A DNA stretch of 64,000 bases from Branchiostoma floridae (Eukaryota; Chordata; Leptocardii; Amphioxiformes; Branchiostomatidae). The position numbers were made by a program, and so were the translations under genes. The stretch lies in contig NC_049987.1 of the NCBI RefSeq assembly GCF_000003815.2, forward strand, positions 16,964,465-17,028,464, given 5' to 3'. Shown one piece after another: positions 23,301-38,300 of this stretch (the stretch's first letter is position 1; each line of letters starts with the position of its first letter). The notes below the pieces were generated by a model. The model saw nothing but the letters and a program-made list of their open reading frames with translations, was not told the origin of the DNA and did no database searches.

Positions 23301-26300
23301 AACACATTTATGTCACAAAAAGCAATCATGTTTCTTTTGCTGCTGCTAATGGTTTAATGAAGGGCAGTAAAGAAAATAAAAGTATAACAGGCTTTCATCG
23401 AAGCAAAATGTTGATAGAAACAAGACCTGGGATAATGTGGATAAATAAGGTGACGTTAGATTTTAGCTTTTCTGGTTAATTCATGAATGTCTTGACTGGA
23501 GCAAAATTAATCTCAACTGTAATGAAAAGTGGGCTGCACAGTGCACAGCATGCTGGCTATCATGCTAGTGCTGCATAAAATGAGATAATGGAAAATGACA
23601 AAAATAATCATCAATTCTGAATAAGTTGGGCACAGCCATGTCCTCCATGCACAGCCATTGTCATCTTAACCTTCTTATCATTATCATCTGTTATATCACC
23701 AAGGAAAGTATATGGGATATATCATATGGGAGCCACCACTGACTGTCACCAGCAGAAGCAAGAAGGGATGGTTAGCAAGTTGGCATTAACTGATTAAGGA
23801 ACTGGGTGACAAGCACTTAGACACAACTGTTGCTTTTAAGGTTTGGGGCAAAACCAATCTTATTGCTTATTTTTGAACTTTCAAAATTTTCTTTATCTCA
23901 GTTCAACATCATGACAGAAAAATACTGAATAACTTTGCATGTTTACAATCAGTCAAAGGCATTTTTAACGTTTTTGCACACTTTTCTTTTCTTTTGTCTG
24001 AAAAACAAGCAATAGAATTGCAGTAGCCCATGCCTTTCTATGTAGGGGAGATGTTTACCACCCACATAGCACAGGAAGGTTCCCACCTACCTCCCCTTTG
24101 GAGGAGGAGTGGTACCCAGAGTCTGTCTCCGCCACATTCAGCTGTGCCAGTGGAAGAAGTGCTCAGCTTTGGTTAGTGGGTCAGAGGAGAGAGGAGCTAC
24201 TACCGGAAATACTGATGAAACTTAAATGTGTAAGTAGAGTTAATAGTGTAAGATAGAATGATAGAATAATGGCAGAAAAGTTCCACATTCTACAGCAATT
24301 CAAGAATGAATTCTTCGAAAAGAAAGCAAAACCTTTTACCCTGCAAAAAGATTACCAATGACCAACAAGTAACCACAATACAAACTACCACACTACAAAA
24401 TCAAGTTTATTGGCACTTTGAGATGGTCAAAGAACATTAGTAAAAGAGAGTGGTAGGATGGACACCTCAAAATCTTCATTGAATATGAAACTCTTTATGT
24501 TACTAGTCTTCCTCTGTAACGTTCTGCCCATTTTTCTTCCACATCAGCAAATGATAAAATTTACTTGTTCTCCTAATGTCAAAATATGTCATTTTCAAAT
24601 AATGCACCTCTATCCTTTTTCTTGGGTTCTTTCATCCTCATAGTATTACAAACCTGTTGGCATGTGAACATAGATACAAGACAAGTCTTCGAGGCGAAAT
24701 ACAAGATTTTAATGGGAATGTGGAAGCTGAACAATGCCTATGACTGTATGGCAGCTTGAGGACAAGTCTTACTGTTTACAGTATAGACAGTAACTATGCA
24801 TAGTTTCAGGCCTACCTGAAGGTACTGTCCGCTTGTAGCCGACGACCTCTCACTGCCAACTTCAGTGACATTCGGCTGCAGGCGGTGCAGGCGGGGCTTC
24901 AGCATTTCTGAACCATCTGGGGTAAAAACAAAACATCACAGTCATCAGAAAAAACACAGTTGAGACTGTGCAATGCAATTTCCTTAAACTAAGGATAGAA
25001 GATATTTGTTATTGTTGTTAAATCATGTTGCATGCATGGTTTAGTAATAGGGCCACATCCACTGATTTTATGAAAGTCATACATTGTATCACTGGCCACA
25101 AATTTGTACTCAACAAGAAAAAGAAACTTCATTGATATGTAGTAGTGAAAGACTTGTGTAGTGGAAGCTACCTGAAAGGTCTAACCACTTGACTGTTATC
25201 TGAGTTATTGCTGAGTAAAGGCAAAATAAGAAAATACATACATGTTGTAATTTTTGGAAACTTTGGTACAAATGAGAATTGTGAAAAAAATCCTTCAGCA
25301 AAATGAGATTCTTTTTTTTGTTCTTCTTTTTCAAAATTTATCAAAATAAGCTTTGCTTTGCTTGTGTCTTTGTTGTTTTGTTTTTCCCTCTCAAGTATAA
25401 ATAAGATGCCATCCATATCATCATGTTGATGTGGCCTAGATGAAGTGCCAACTTACTCTTGTTAACCAACTTGCCTGAAGACGGCAGAATGAGGCAGAGA
25501 GAAAAGTAGGATGAGTGGGACAGGAATGAGTGACAGATAAAAACTCAGGCCACAGAAAAATCTCTAACTGATAAAGATGAGAGATGTAATATCTAGTCTT
25601 GCAAATACAATAAATACAAAGTTTCACACTCTGAAGGTAACTTTGCAATTTCAGTTCTTTCAGTATCATCTCCAATATGACTGTGTATTCTTCTATCACA
25701 CACTATAATAACTAAAAATCCATAAGGTGTTAAGACAATTATCTTCTGATTGTATCACGAAACAATAAAAAACACTCTTAATGCTCTCTATCAAATGAAG
25801 AATTATTATGGATATAATTTACTGATAAACACACAAATTGTAGAAAATGGTTTCTGAACTCTATTACTGTACATAAGATTTTTGATAAGAATAGTAACGC
25901 ACCAGGGTTGAGTTCCACCATGAAGGGTAGCCTGTCCTGTGGCACAGGTCCCATGTCCTGGTAACTGTCACTCTCGCTGGACTTGCTGCTGCTCTTTGAC
26001 TTCTTAGGCTTCCTCTTCTGTCCGTGGGCATCAGACGGACGTCTCTTTAGCTGGAACGCGAGTGTGCCTATAGAGACACAAAAAATGGTTTGAAAATTGA
26101 AAAGAACATTGGAAAGATAGACGTAGATACAACTGCGAACTTTCATGAAATAAACTGGGATTAACAAATCTGTGATCTACAGTTCAAAAGGAAGCTGCAT
26201 GGGGATAGGACACAGCCAGATTCTAACTTCTGTATTAGCTTCTACATTGTATAATTGATTTTACCTAACATTACATTTGAACGGTATTATCTAAAGTAAA

Positions 26301-29300
26301 GCATACCTTTCTGTGCAGGCCAGTCCATTAGAATCTGGAGGGGGCAATCATCATCATCTAGTATCAACTCCCTGCCCCATCCCCCTGTCTCAGTCACAGT
26401 GGTACTGCCTGGTGGAAGCTGAACCTGAAGAAAGTGTGCAATGCTCAGTTTTCTCATCAACATAACATTAACCCTCTCCTGCTATGGGTATACCTGTGCA
26501 CCAAATTCAAAATTGGTTACAAAAAAACATTAGCAGATTTAACCATCCAAATGTCACGGGCCAATTACGATACCTACTCCCAATTGGCTGTGACACTTGG
26601 AAGGTTAAGAGAGATAGAAACACAAGGCTATGCTGCAGAATTCAATTCAGTAAAACAAACATTGTCCTCCCGATATCCATAAGACTGGGAGGGTTAGCTT
26701 AATAGTTAACATAAGATACAACTCTAGCTGAAATTAAGTAATAGATAATAGGGAAACTTAATATTCTTCAGTGGCTGAAAGAAATGAATGGTTTAATAAA
26801 AGAAAAAGAAAACTAGGTCCATCTGATTATCCTTTGTGGCCCTATTAAACTGTATGGTAAGTGTAAGTTAGTTTTGATCTTCTTCAGCAAGTAACATGCA
26901 TGACATAAATAAATGATAAAACAAACAAAGCAGGAAATGAATATAAATATTGAAAGGTATTAAGAAATAAGAGAATGGACAAGGAAAAGGACTGAATTGA
27001 AGTTGTGCGCGTGATACATGCAGAAACTAACAGGAAGGAACATTTCACAAACAAATAGATGAAGGTATACAGTTTACAGGTACCCAAAGCCATGAAGACA
27101 TGCTACGATACAAATAAAGCATCCAATGTTCCCAAATCTGGCCAAAAAGTGAAATAGAAAGAGTAGCAAGTTATATAATTCTTTCATCAACAGTCACTTA
27201 CAGAGGATTTGAAAATGACAAAAAGACAACAACAGTAAATACATGGCACACAAAGCAGGGATAAAGTACCAACTGAAAAACAAAGGAGAGGTGAGGATGC
27301 TAATCAAAGCCTGTGATTTCATGTGGTACAAGCTTCTGTGGCATCAGGCAGGAATGTTTTGTGGATGGGTGGTTTGGTGTCTAGGGATACAACACAGCAG
27401 CCAAGCAGGGACTACAAGGTATAGTTACATACTAGGAACAGCACATCTGGAGGGAAAGAGCGGGACAACACCTACAGTGTAGAGGAAAAAGCAAAGAAGA
27501 TAATGACACCTTCCCAACATGCTGTGCAATGACTCAAGGTGGCTGACTTTGAATTCAGTCCACCATCTTGGAGCATGGCTTGATGGGAAGGTTCTGTCAT
27601 TTCTTTCGTAACAATACATGCAGCAGTGTGGCAGACGCTACAGGAAAGCCAGTACAAGAGTGGTAGGGGACGGGGAGAGGGCTACTGTGGTGAAGGGGAA
27701 GGTCAAAGCAAGGTCACGGCACGTAGCAGGAGCAGCAGGGATTACCTCCCTGATGGGGCTGAGGTTGTTGCCTATCCTTCTCCAGGTGGAGGTTCCTGGG
27801 GGAAGCTGGACCTACAGGCCAGGAGACACAGAGAGAAGAGAACACGCAAGAACATGGAGCGGCCTCAGTACCCTTGTCCTGTACTGCTTCTGGAAGAAAC
27901 TGTGTTCCCCCAGAAAGCAGCATCTAGGAGATAATGTGCAAGGTTTCCTTGCAACTCATCTATGAAACAGGACAAGGATAAGGCCAATAGTTTTGAGGGG
28001 CCATGGAGAGTTTTCTACGAGGATGTGCAAGTGGTTGTTTCACTCCTTCTACCACAGGACTAACACTTAGAAACAGAGACCCTGGTCAGCAACCACAAAA
28101 AAAAGGTGGCACATGATCAGACATTACATTCCGTTCTGTTCAATTCATGTTTGGGCAGGTTCAATTTGTAGAACCTCTTCAACGTATATTACATAACTCC
28201 TAACACTTTTAACAATGAATACATTGGATACTTTTCCTGATCTGTGCTTTCGTACATACATGTACTATGTGGACTAACCAGAAAGCTCTGTGTTGGAGGA
28301 GTGAAATCATCACACAAAGACACACAGTTTTTGTTACTGATTAGCAAAGACACAACATAGACACACATGTTACTAGTGCTGCTGCATTTGTGAACAAGTA
28401 AGTTTGGAAAAACATGTACAAGTCATGCAAAACAGTGGAGACAAATGGGAAAAGGAGGATAATGTCTTATTACTTCATTTATCCAACAATTCATTTTTGG
28501 TATCCCACGCACAAGGATGGATCAGAAAGCACCAGGAATGGGTCAATCAAAAATTTACATTTTTTACATCTATTCATTGTTGGGACAGTTTTTAAATAAT
28601 ATCACCCTTAAGTTTTCTGATCCATCTCTAAGCTTTAGAAAAGTGCAAGAGTGGGTGCAACTACAGACAATATTTAACAACTACTGTATTTTGTAACATT
28701 GTTAGCAAAAGTTATACATACATTCCTAAGTCTGGAGGTAGATAGCTAAGAAGGGGAACGGAAAAGTGGAATAACATTGCGAGAGGTACTTTATATATGT
28801 AGGCAAGTAGCAACACAGAGAATTATCTCAAATCTCCCAGGATATTATATCATCCTTTTATAGAGTCTGTTATAAAACTGGTACATTCTGGTACATGTAC
28901 GTCCAAGTTGATACATTATTTATTAAAAAGACTTAAATATATGTTACAAAAAAGAACTTCTGCATGTGATCTACTCAAAACGGAGAGTAGTGTAGTAGTG
29001 ACACAGTAAAAGACACACTATTCACCTGACACATTTACTGGAAAAAAAACAAGGATTAACTTTGTCAACATGTCTTCAAGAAGTCATACTATCAATCATG
29101 AAGAAACTACCTTTACATAAGAACCACCTGGCTAATGGGACCCCTTTTTGCTGGACCTTTGGATAATCTTTCTACTACCACAGGCAATAAAAACCCAGGG
29201 TTCCTGCCAGTGCAATTGAGCATAAGGGGCTTCTACTCTCGTGATTTGAATCCACTGCGTTGTGATTTTAGCCTCTATGCTGTGTTTCACTTTCAGCCAG

Positions 29301-32300
29301 TGTAGCAGGCTTTTCTGTTGTTTTGAAACAAAGGTAAAAAAAAAGTTGGCTTTATTTCCTGAAATTTGGCCCTTAAAATGCTTTGCTATGCTAAGATGGC
29401 CCCTACACTGATCCTGGTAAGAACCCTGGTCAATCCATCTATAGTGACCACCTGTCCACATAGGGCAGATTTTCTCAAGCAGTCTTCTTGGGCATTTTAA
29501 CTGCAGAAGAAGAACTGGTCTCGGTTCGAGAATTATTGAATCCCTTACACATTACCTATAGAGCCATCGTCTTAAAAATCTTTTTCTTCTTACCTGTACA
29601 AGGCAGTAGTCCAGGGGGTCCTCCTTGTCTAGACCGTACTTCTCCAAGGATTCCTTCACCACGAACGCTGCCGTGTCATTGGTTGAGAGGAGAAGGGTTT
29701 TGTAGGGCACCTCTGGTTTGATAGTTTCAGCGTAAACTTTCAGGGTGCCACCTAAAACGGGCAGATATAAATCAATTCAACACAGAATATTTCATTTTTC
29801 AAGAACAACACAACATATATGACAGAGACCTCAAATAACACAGCTGAGCTAAAAGTTACAGAAATGCTAGATATATCAATATCGATTGAAATGTTTGCTA
29901 GTTTAATTATTTTCATTAGTTGTCTCTGTCACAATTGAGATGCCTATTAGTATGTTTCCATGTTTACTGTTTTTTCTGACCTTGACCCTATTTAACCTTG
30001 ACCCTACCTGAACTTGGCCCGCTCATGAACTGCTGCAGTTTCTTCTCTAGTTTCTGTTGGCGGCGCCTCCTCATGACGGCCTCTGGGTTGGAGATGGAGC
30101 GTGTGAAACCGGATTCCGGCAGCTCCTGGTACAGTTTCTCCGCTGCTGACTCTTCTCCTCCTGGAGAGGTAGGGGTCTGGGAGAGGAGATATGCAAATTA
30201 GTCATGTTGTAAGCTATCAGAAAATTAGATCAGACTCCCAACCTTATAGCCATTTGACACAACAGTGTCAAGTATTGGATAATTGTTTTAAACATCAGTT
30301 AGCTATTGACTGCTTAGGGGTTGTCAAGGCAAAGTCAAAACAGATGAGTAATCAAACATTTTAGCTGTCATATAATGTAATATTTGATGTCAAAACCATG
30401 CAATGCTCATGCCTGGGTGCTGTATAATTCTCATGCATTAAGCATCCAATAGCAAACTTAAGAATGAATTTTTTCGAAACACAAAAACTAATTCACCATC
30501 CCTTATTCCATTATCATCATGTAAGTTTTTCATGCAATGATTGTGGATTTCACATGCATTTGAAACCTGAAATCACTCTGTACCCGAATCCATTGTTCAT
30601 TTTCAGAAATGGGACATTTTGTTTTCAATCTATCACTTTGAAAATGGCTACCTGTATACATTGTATAACAGTGGTAATCAATCAAAAGATAAAATGATTG
30701 CATGAATGGCAATTTCTGCTTTCTAAATCAAACACAATTCAAAATTTGTGATTCAACAGCTCATTTAATCTCAAAGAAGGCAACCATCTTGTGTATCGTA
30801 CAACTTGTTTTTAATCTTACCAAAATGTGCATTTGAGCACATTTTTTTACCTTACTCAACACACAAACACACACTGTATTGATAGCTTTGGCAGCAGAAA
30901 TTAATTTCATTACATCCGAGTTTGTCTCTAAGAATAGAGCCATAGGGATCACAGCAATCAGAAAAGCTGTCAGCAAGAAGTATTCTACAAGCTTTTAGGT
31001 AATGATAGAACTGGAAAAATGTAGAGGACTGGATTTTGGGGGTGGACAGGGTGCTTTCAGCACATGGGGTGAAATGTCAGAAAGTTGTGAAGAGTTCAAA
31101 ACCTACATCATCCTTGGGAAGGGATACCTTAGGAGAATTCTCCTTGCCCTTCGCAGCTAGAGCCTCTTTCTTTTTCTTCTTCTTCTCCTCTTTCTTCTCT
31201 TTCTTGGAGGGTTTCCTCTTGAAGTTCTGCATGACGGACTTGTCTTCGAAGTAGTCACCCGTACCCTGCAATCATGGAAAACATTTTATTTAGCCTTCGG
31301 CCGTCGGGCGATCCGACCCGCGGTCGGGCTGATACCTTGGGCGATACGGAATACACCGTGTTGTATTCTATATGTAGCACAGGCCTCGAAGTTGTATCAC
31401 ACAGGCTTCCTTCGAGACACAACTTCCCTGTGAAGAGGTGCAGCCCTTGGTTTTAAAACTATAATTACTTTCAGTGGTGACAGTATTTCTTGGCTGATTC
31501 AAGAACAGATAAAACAAACATTGGGTAGAGTTTCCATGTTTCACACTGAGTCACTTAATGAACTCCTCTGATGCCTGTCTTGAATTACAACATACTAGTA
31601 GGGCATCACCCCTTGAATTTAACTCACACCCAAGAGACACTGCTGCTTTTGCTGTATTACCAGCCTTTTCCTAGCATGATTAAATCTTGCTTATAGCAGC
31701 CCACCCAACATCCACGAGCCTCTGCGGGGAAGGGCCAGTTACAGCCCCAGGCAGCAGAGTTTGTGTTACACAAACTAGCCTTTTCCTAAACACAAGCAAC
31801 TAAGAAGCCAAATATGGGGATTTTAGATCATTGCTACAAATTTGGACACAAAAATTTGTACCGTTGTTCAAATGACAACTTTAAAATAATTGATATCAAT
31901 TCCTTATATCACAGTAATGTCCAAATCTATTCATACACAAATAATTCATTCTGATGTCAAAACATGTAAAGTCTTGACACGCTATGTTTAACTGGATGAA
32001 TAATCACACTGTTGATTTAGTCATTATATAAAATATCCATTTAAATACCACACATCAATATATTTTCCGGTAGTTATTTTTCTGAGTCATTATTACCTAA
32101 GCGCTTGAAGCAAACAAAGGCAATGATCATTAGCTGTATTGTTCTTTACACTTTGTTGCACTATTTGCAAAGCAGTATCATCTCCCTTATTACATCCCAG
32201 TGTTAGGATGTGCCATGTTTGTAGCTACAACACAGACACAGCGTAATCAAGAGTGATCAGGAGACATACGGAAACATTGAGGTTGTCCTCCCTCTTGAGC

Positions 32301-35300
32301 AGGAAGCGCCCTTCCCGGTCATCCTTGTTCCAGTTCAGCTGCACCAATAGCGGCTTCTCGTTGTCGTCTAACCGGCGCTCCTCTGGAAAACACGCAACAA
32401 GCAATTTGTAACTCATATAGTATGTGACACCATACAATACATGAAAAGTCAAACTAAGGATAGAATTTTTTTTTTTTTGCCTTTACTGCAAACTCATTTA
32501 TTTTAGAGGGATTTTATTATAAAAAGTGTGAAGTTGGGGATTGAAATTCACTCTGAAATACAGTAGTAATACAGCACATATTATTTCCCAGTGTCAAAAT
32601 TTCACGGTGGGGAGCTCATGATGAAAATAAAACCATAACAAATATTAAGAAATTTACCATTCGTAGCCCAAATTTCTTGTTTTAATATATTAATATGTTA
32701 CACCCAATTTCTGTACATATATCATCAACAAAGTAAGATGTCAACTACACAGCTATCTAACCCTTTTGCTAAAAACATACAAACACTCGTATCTTTAAAC
32801 AAAATGTTAAGATTTCCAAGCATGTTCAACTATAATTACATCCACCCTTTGCTCAACTCTGGAATTGGCATATGTTCAAACCTACCGCCCACACACAATA
32901 CCTACCCTGCAGTTCTAGATAACTTCCATATTTCCTGTCTTAACCTCTTCACAACACTATTGAACATTGTCCAAATCCTAAAACAGGCAACCAAACTATG
33001 CCATTAGTTTCTTTGGATCCCAAGAGCTTTCAAACAATTATGAAGGCTTCCTGAATAATGCAAAAAACACAGGGGTCACAGTTTTCACATCTTGCCAGAC
33101 TTTGGAGAGTAAAGTTTGGCCCCCAGGGCTGCAAAGTTTAGAGATCTGTGCCAGTACATTAGTAAGCGATGATACAGCATGACAACTTTTAGCCTCTGGC
33201 ACAGACAGACTGCTGCCAAGGAAAAATACTGTTGCAACTTCTGGTTTTCATTTAGAACCACCCACAGGAAAGAGACAGTTAAACTTGGCCTTATCCCAAC
33301 CATGCACAGCATGGCAACATCTTAAGAAACTAAAGACTCAAGAGTTAAGAAAGCTCAAAAAAGGTCTTTTGACTACATCTGTAACACCTGCCTGCCTGTA
33401 AAGTTCTCAAATTTTCTTTCTTTCTCCACTGACAATCACAATTAACCTTTTCCTACTGGGATCCAGTGAACCAAAACTGATTTTCTGTTTGGCTAAGTTC
33501 ATGGCAGTGAGAAGGTTAAACTTTAGTCACCAGGATCATTATGGCAAAGTTGGCATAGTTTAACTACATGACAAGTCACTGCTCTGGCTTATCAGGTGAT
33601 AAGGCTTTGTAATATCTGAATTGCCTACATAATGCTGCCCTGGCTTCCCTCAGGAAGGAAGTATTACATTATGCAGACTTGTTTTTACAAACTCCAGTAT
33701 AACATGACCCTGAACTGATCACTGGAGGCAGATAAGGATAGATTAGTATCCCCTTAGGGTAGATCAAGGAAAGATCTCTGGCAAACACTTTTTTACACAA
33801 CAAGCACTATGGCACTTGAAATGAAATATTTTGCTGTGCACATTGCTATTCACACATGGACATGGACCCCTCTTTATATTTCTTGGTTTACCCCTTACAA
33901 ACCCTTTCTCTCCTGAGTACTGAAAGGATACAGACAGCAGCAGCTGCAACCTGTCTCACACCTGTGTTTTCTACACTCACACCACAGGCTGTCTGCAAGG
34001 GGTTAGGAACTCACATCTTAGGGGACATTCCAAACTTGAAGCCAAGGGGGATGGGGATTATTGACAATGTAAACATTGGGAGGTCTAAAAAAAAAGTAAA
34101 ATGATCTATATTATCAGAGAGGGTGACAAAGAATAGCTGCAGAAAATGGTAAAATTCTAACGTTACAAAATGTCTTTCTACTGCTTGTTACAAATTCCAG
34201 GTGATGGGAAAACAAGTTTTTTCTTGGAAGTTGAATCGGCTAGACTTTACTCCGACAACACTTTTGATGAAGCCAAGCCTTCCAGGATTTTGGCTCCAAC
34301 TCTGTGCTGTGGGGGTGATTTGTGCGCTATATGTGTGATAGTGTCTAATGCTAACACCATGTGAAGACCTTACTGCACATAAACCTTACAGAGTGAACCT
34401 TTTAAACATTTGGGGCTTGGCTGAGAACACTTGTGTAATTTTCAGTGGTCAAAGCAACAAATTCAATTTGTGAGGGTGGAAAGGAATTAAGTTTTGTGTT
34501 AGATGCTGTCCTGAAACACTTAGGTTCAACACCTATATTCTATATGTCTGTACTAAATCCAAATCACTCTATTATATATGAAGTTTTTCTGCTCTCCATT
34601 AACTATAGAATCATTCTTGTAAACATATTTCAATCATAAATCAATTTTAATGGTTTTCCGATCAGGCATTCTGATGAAGATGCCCTCAATCAACAAATGA
34701 TGGATTTCCTTTGTCAGTCTACAAACCGCTCAGTTATACATCTGGTTGTATACTTGAGAAGAAAACCAAAAGCTCCCCTAGAAACACAGATCCAAACCAT
34801 CTTGTTGTCCTGTAGAGACTGTATCAAGTTAAAAAGCTCCACTATTGAACATGATGTTTACCACACACAGGACAGGTGATAACAGACAGAGAAGTCTGGC
34901 TTGTAACAGGGGACGACCTGGCACATGCTGTCCCTTTCAACAGCTATCAATCTGTAGTACTACAGACAAACAGAGACTCTGGATTTGATTCTAGGCAAGA
35001 TGTCTGCAAATATCTTTCTTTTTACTAGGGATAGGTAATCAGGGCTTTATAAGATAATATCATATTGGGAACTATCTCAATATTCACAAGGTGTAAAATA
35101 AAACATTTTGGCAAAACTATTTGAAAGAAGGAGCCACCTATATATACTGTTATAATTACATACACATAATCTTCTTTGTATAGGTCAGAAAATGAAGTAA
35201 TCTAATTCACAAATATGCAATAAACCTTCATTCATTGTCATTGCTATTGTCAATATCACTAAAAATATCTGTGATTCTTTGCTTTAGGTATGTTGCATTA

Positions 35301-38300
35301 CACATTTACCACCAATGTAACTCATGTCACCAATGACATTATCAAACTGAAATTCCAGCAGAAAAAGGATAAATTGGACTTTCCCTGCTGTCTTTACTTC
35401 ACTTTCATCCTTTAGTTAAACTGAACACAACGTTGCAGGAATAGATCAAAACCAGCCAGTGTAACTTTCCCTAATCTTGCTTACAGCAAAGCCTTGGGTT
35501 TTCCATTCTCAACCTGGTTTCCATCAAGAAAAGGGTAGTGATTTATTTACTTCCACCATGGGGCATGTTTACTGTTCATTCCAGACAATGCAACTTCTCA
35601 AGACGTTAAACCTTTTTTCAAATTCAGCACTCTTACAATTAAATATGCTGAACTCTTCCTTATTGCAAATAATTGAGATAGTTGCTGTCAGGTTGAGTGA
35701 GTTCTATTTACAGTTGTTTGCTAGTTGTGGTGGCCATGTTAGGAGAGGTAGGATTAGGGGAGTGGGCGTCAGGGGAGCCTTGTTAGACCATATGGGACAA
35801 GGTTACCTGCCCGCAGAGGGACAACAACTATAAACATGCCACTCTGCTTAGGGAAGGATCTGTCAGTGAACTGCTACTGGGTAGAGCTTTCTACAACATG
35901 GAAAAAAAGAGTTCACACTCTTGAAAAGCTAAGAACAGAAAACCTGTACATCTTTACAATGTTTGCAGTTGTTTTACTTTTGTGGTAATATCTTATGGCA
36001 AAATTAGGACATTGTGTGTTCAGTATTTCTACTGTACTACAGAACTTTTATAGTAACGTGAATCCTAATGTTAGATATATTCTACCAAGATTTAAAACCT
36101 TAGTGTAAAAACAAGATTTGGAATGTTCAAAGAATGTCATCTCTAATACCAAGACTGCATGACCCACCTAATTGTTGAATCATGAGGTTCCCCTGGTTTA
36201 ATTTAGACAGCTGTTCAACCACCAATAGCCTACAAGTTCACAAACTGGAAATGGTCTCATTTCAACTTTTTAAACCTCTGAAGATGTGACATGTAAGGTT
36301 GATGATAAAAAAGTATTACGTAATACTATTGTTTTTTGTTGTTTTTGTCATAAGGAAAGTTTGTTTTTTGCTAAAATTTGTTATAGTCATAAGACCAAGA
36401 CTACATGAAATATTGTAATAGAGAAGGAGACACTGATAGTTTTACACTTCAAACATGACTTTTCCATCCTCTATACTTCGCTCAATTAGGCAGGGGTCAG
36501 TGCAATGATCTGTGAGGCCACAGCATATGTCCTTTTCTTCACACTGACACAACATTCCTGCCATTCTGAACACTGGACACTGAGCTTTCAAAACAATCCA
36601 GCGGAAGTCACACCATCAGGAAATATAGTAGGGCTGCCCTTGACTTCAGAAGGGGGCGTTTTAACATTTAACCTGCTAACATAGCAGTTTGGCATATAAT
36701 CTATAATGTGTATTACCTTTGCATATATAGAAGGTTAAAAACTTGTCACTAAAAGTAAAACCTGCAGTGTTTTTCTTTTTTTAACATTTCAAAGCACCTT
36801 GAAAGTAACTGATTTTCAAACTATGACAGAACAAAATCTTCATGTCATTTGAAAATACATCATTTCCTCTGTCATATTTTATGCATTTTTGTCATAACAT
36901 ATTTTGTTACAGAGATATCTAAGTCAACTGTAACAAATAGTAGACATATCTTTTTGGACAATAACAGGACAAGGGACTTGAAAGAAAACAGGTACCATAA
37001 TTTATTTATAAGGAAGATTTCCTCTTACTGTTGTGTATACACAAGGCAAAGAAAGGCTACAGTGTAATTGGTAAGAGTAAAATTCCCCTGAGACATTTAT
37101 CCTTTAGATAGATAACTTTTGTCTAGTAGATCTATGGAAGCAGGAAATTAGACCAGAAAATCAAACTAATACCTCAATTTGTTGTGCTTTAAAGGAACAA
37201 CAGTGGGTTTATCTCTTTATCTAAGATCTTAAGCAATGGTAGCACCTTTTCCGAGTCCCTGACAGGAAGAAAAGTGTTTGATGCATAATAAAGAAATATT
37301 TTAGATGGATTCCAAATGAAAAACTTCCTGTTCAGATGAAAGGGAACAGGGCGTGTTTAAGTATGCCCCACTGACAGGCCAAGGTTGTAGTGTAAGGAAA
37401 GGTATGCAGCGTGAAGAATGTGATTTTCCTATGTGAAAAGGAGTTTGTGTTAGGGGCAGTGTGTGGGCAGTGTGACATGGGACATGTGTCTGCAGTCAGC
37501 AACCCATTCACTAGCATGTACAGGGCTAGGGGTACTGTAAATGTATTTAAGTTCGCAGGGATTTAATTTCTCAGTAGTGGGAAAAGGGACTTTCAAGTTC
37601 ACGGTAGCACCATGCACATAAGTTACTACAATGGAAAAATGTGCATGGTAAATGTGCGCGGTAAATTACTAAATGTGCATTGCAAAAACTGCGAACATAA
37701 AACCACCGTAAAAATTTCTGCATTTACAGTAACATACAGAATACCTGATGAGTCCTCTAGGTGAAATAGGCATGTTTTCAACAGTATTGGTGGGCTCATT
37801 AGTTTCTTATGTTGAGACCAAAATGGTTTGCACGTTTGAACATAGGAACTAAAAAGGGCTACAAAGAACTGTCACTGTTCTATTTGTTTTCTTTAAACTT
37901 TTAAAGGCTTCACTCAAAAATTAAAATGTCCAAGCACTTAGCCCCCTAGCAGCTCACATCAAAACTGCAAATTAAAAGAATATCGATCCCATATGAAACA
38001 ATGATGCCTTTGAGAATTTGACTCTATAACTCCTGACATGAAGAGATGTGCTTGATTATTTATTCCGATCACATCTCCCCATAACCAATAACATTCCATC
38101 CCCCAATGATGATTGACAAGCACAAGGCTTGATGGAAAGGGTGGTGACAAGTCACATTGTCACAACAGGTTTTCAAAATTCACAAATATTTTGGAAAGTG
38201 AATGAAAAATGAACGACTATATACCTACACTTGTCTATCAGTATGTGTAGTTATCAACTTCTTAGCGATTTAATAATTGCAAATAAGATACCTACATTGC

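Noticed and set aside
27618-27965. 115-codon plus-strand open frame
   Set aside because: It overlaps the better supported minus-strand alternative afadin exon, and its content (runs of Gly, Arg and Glu) looks non-coding.
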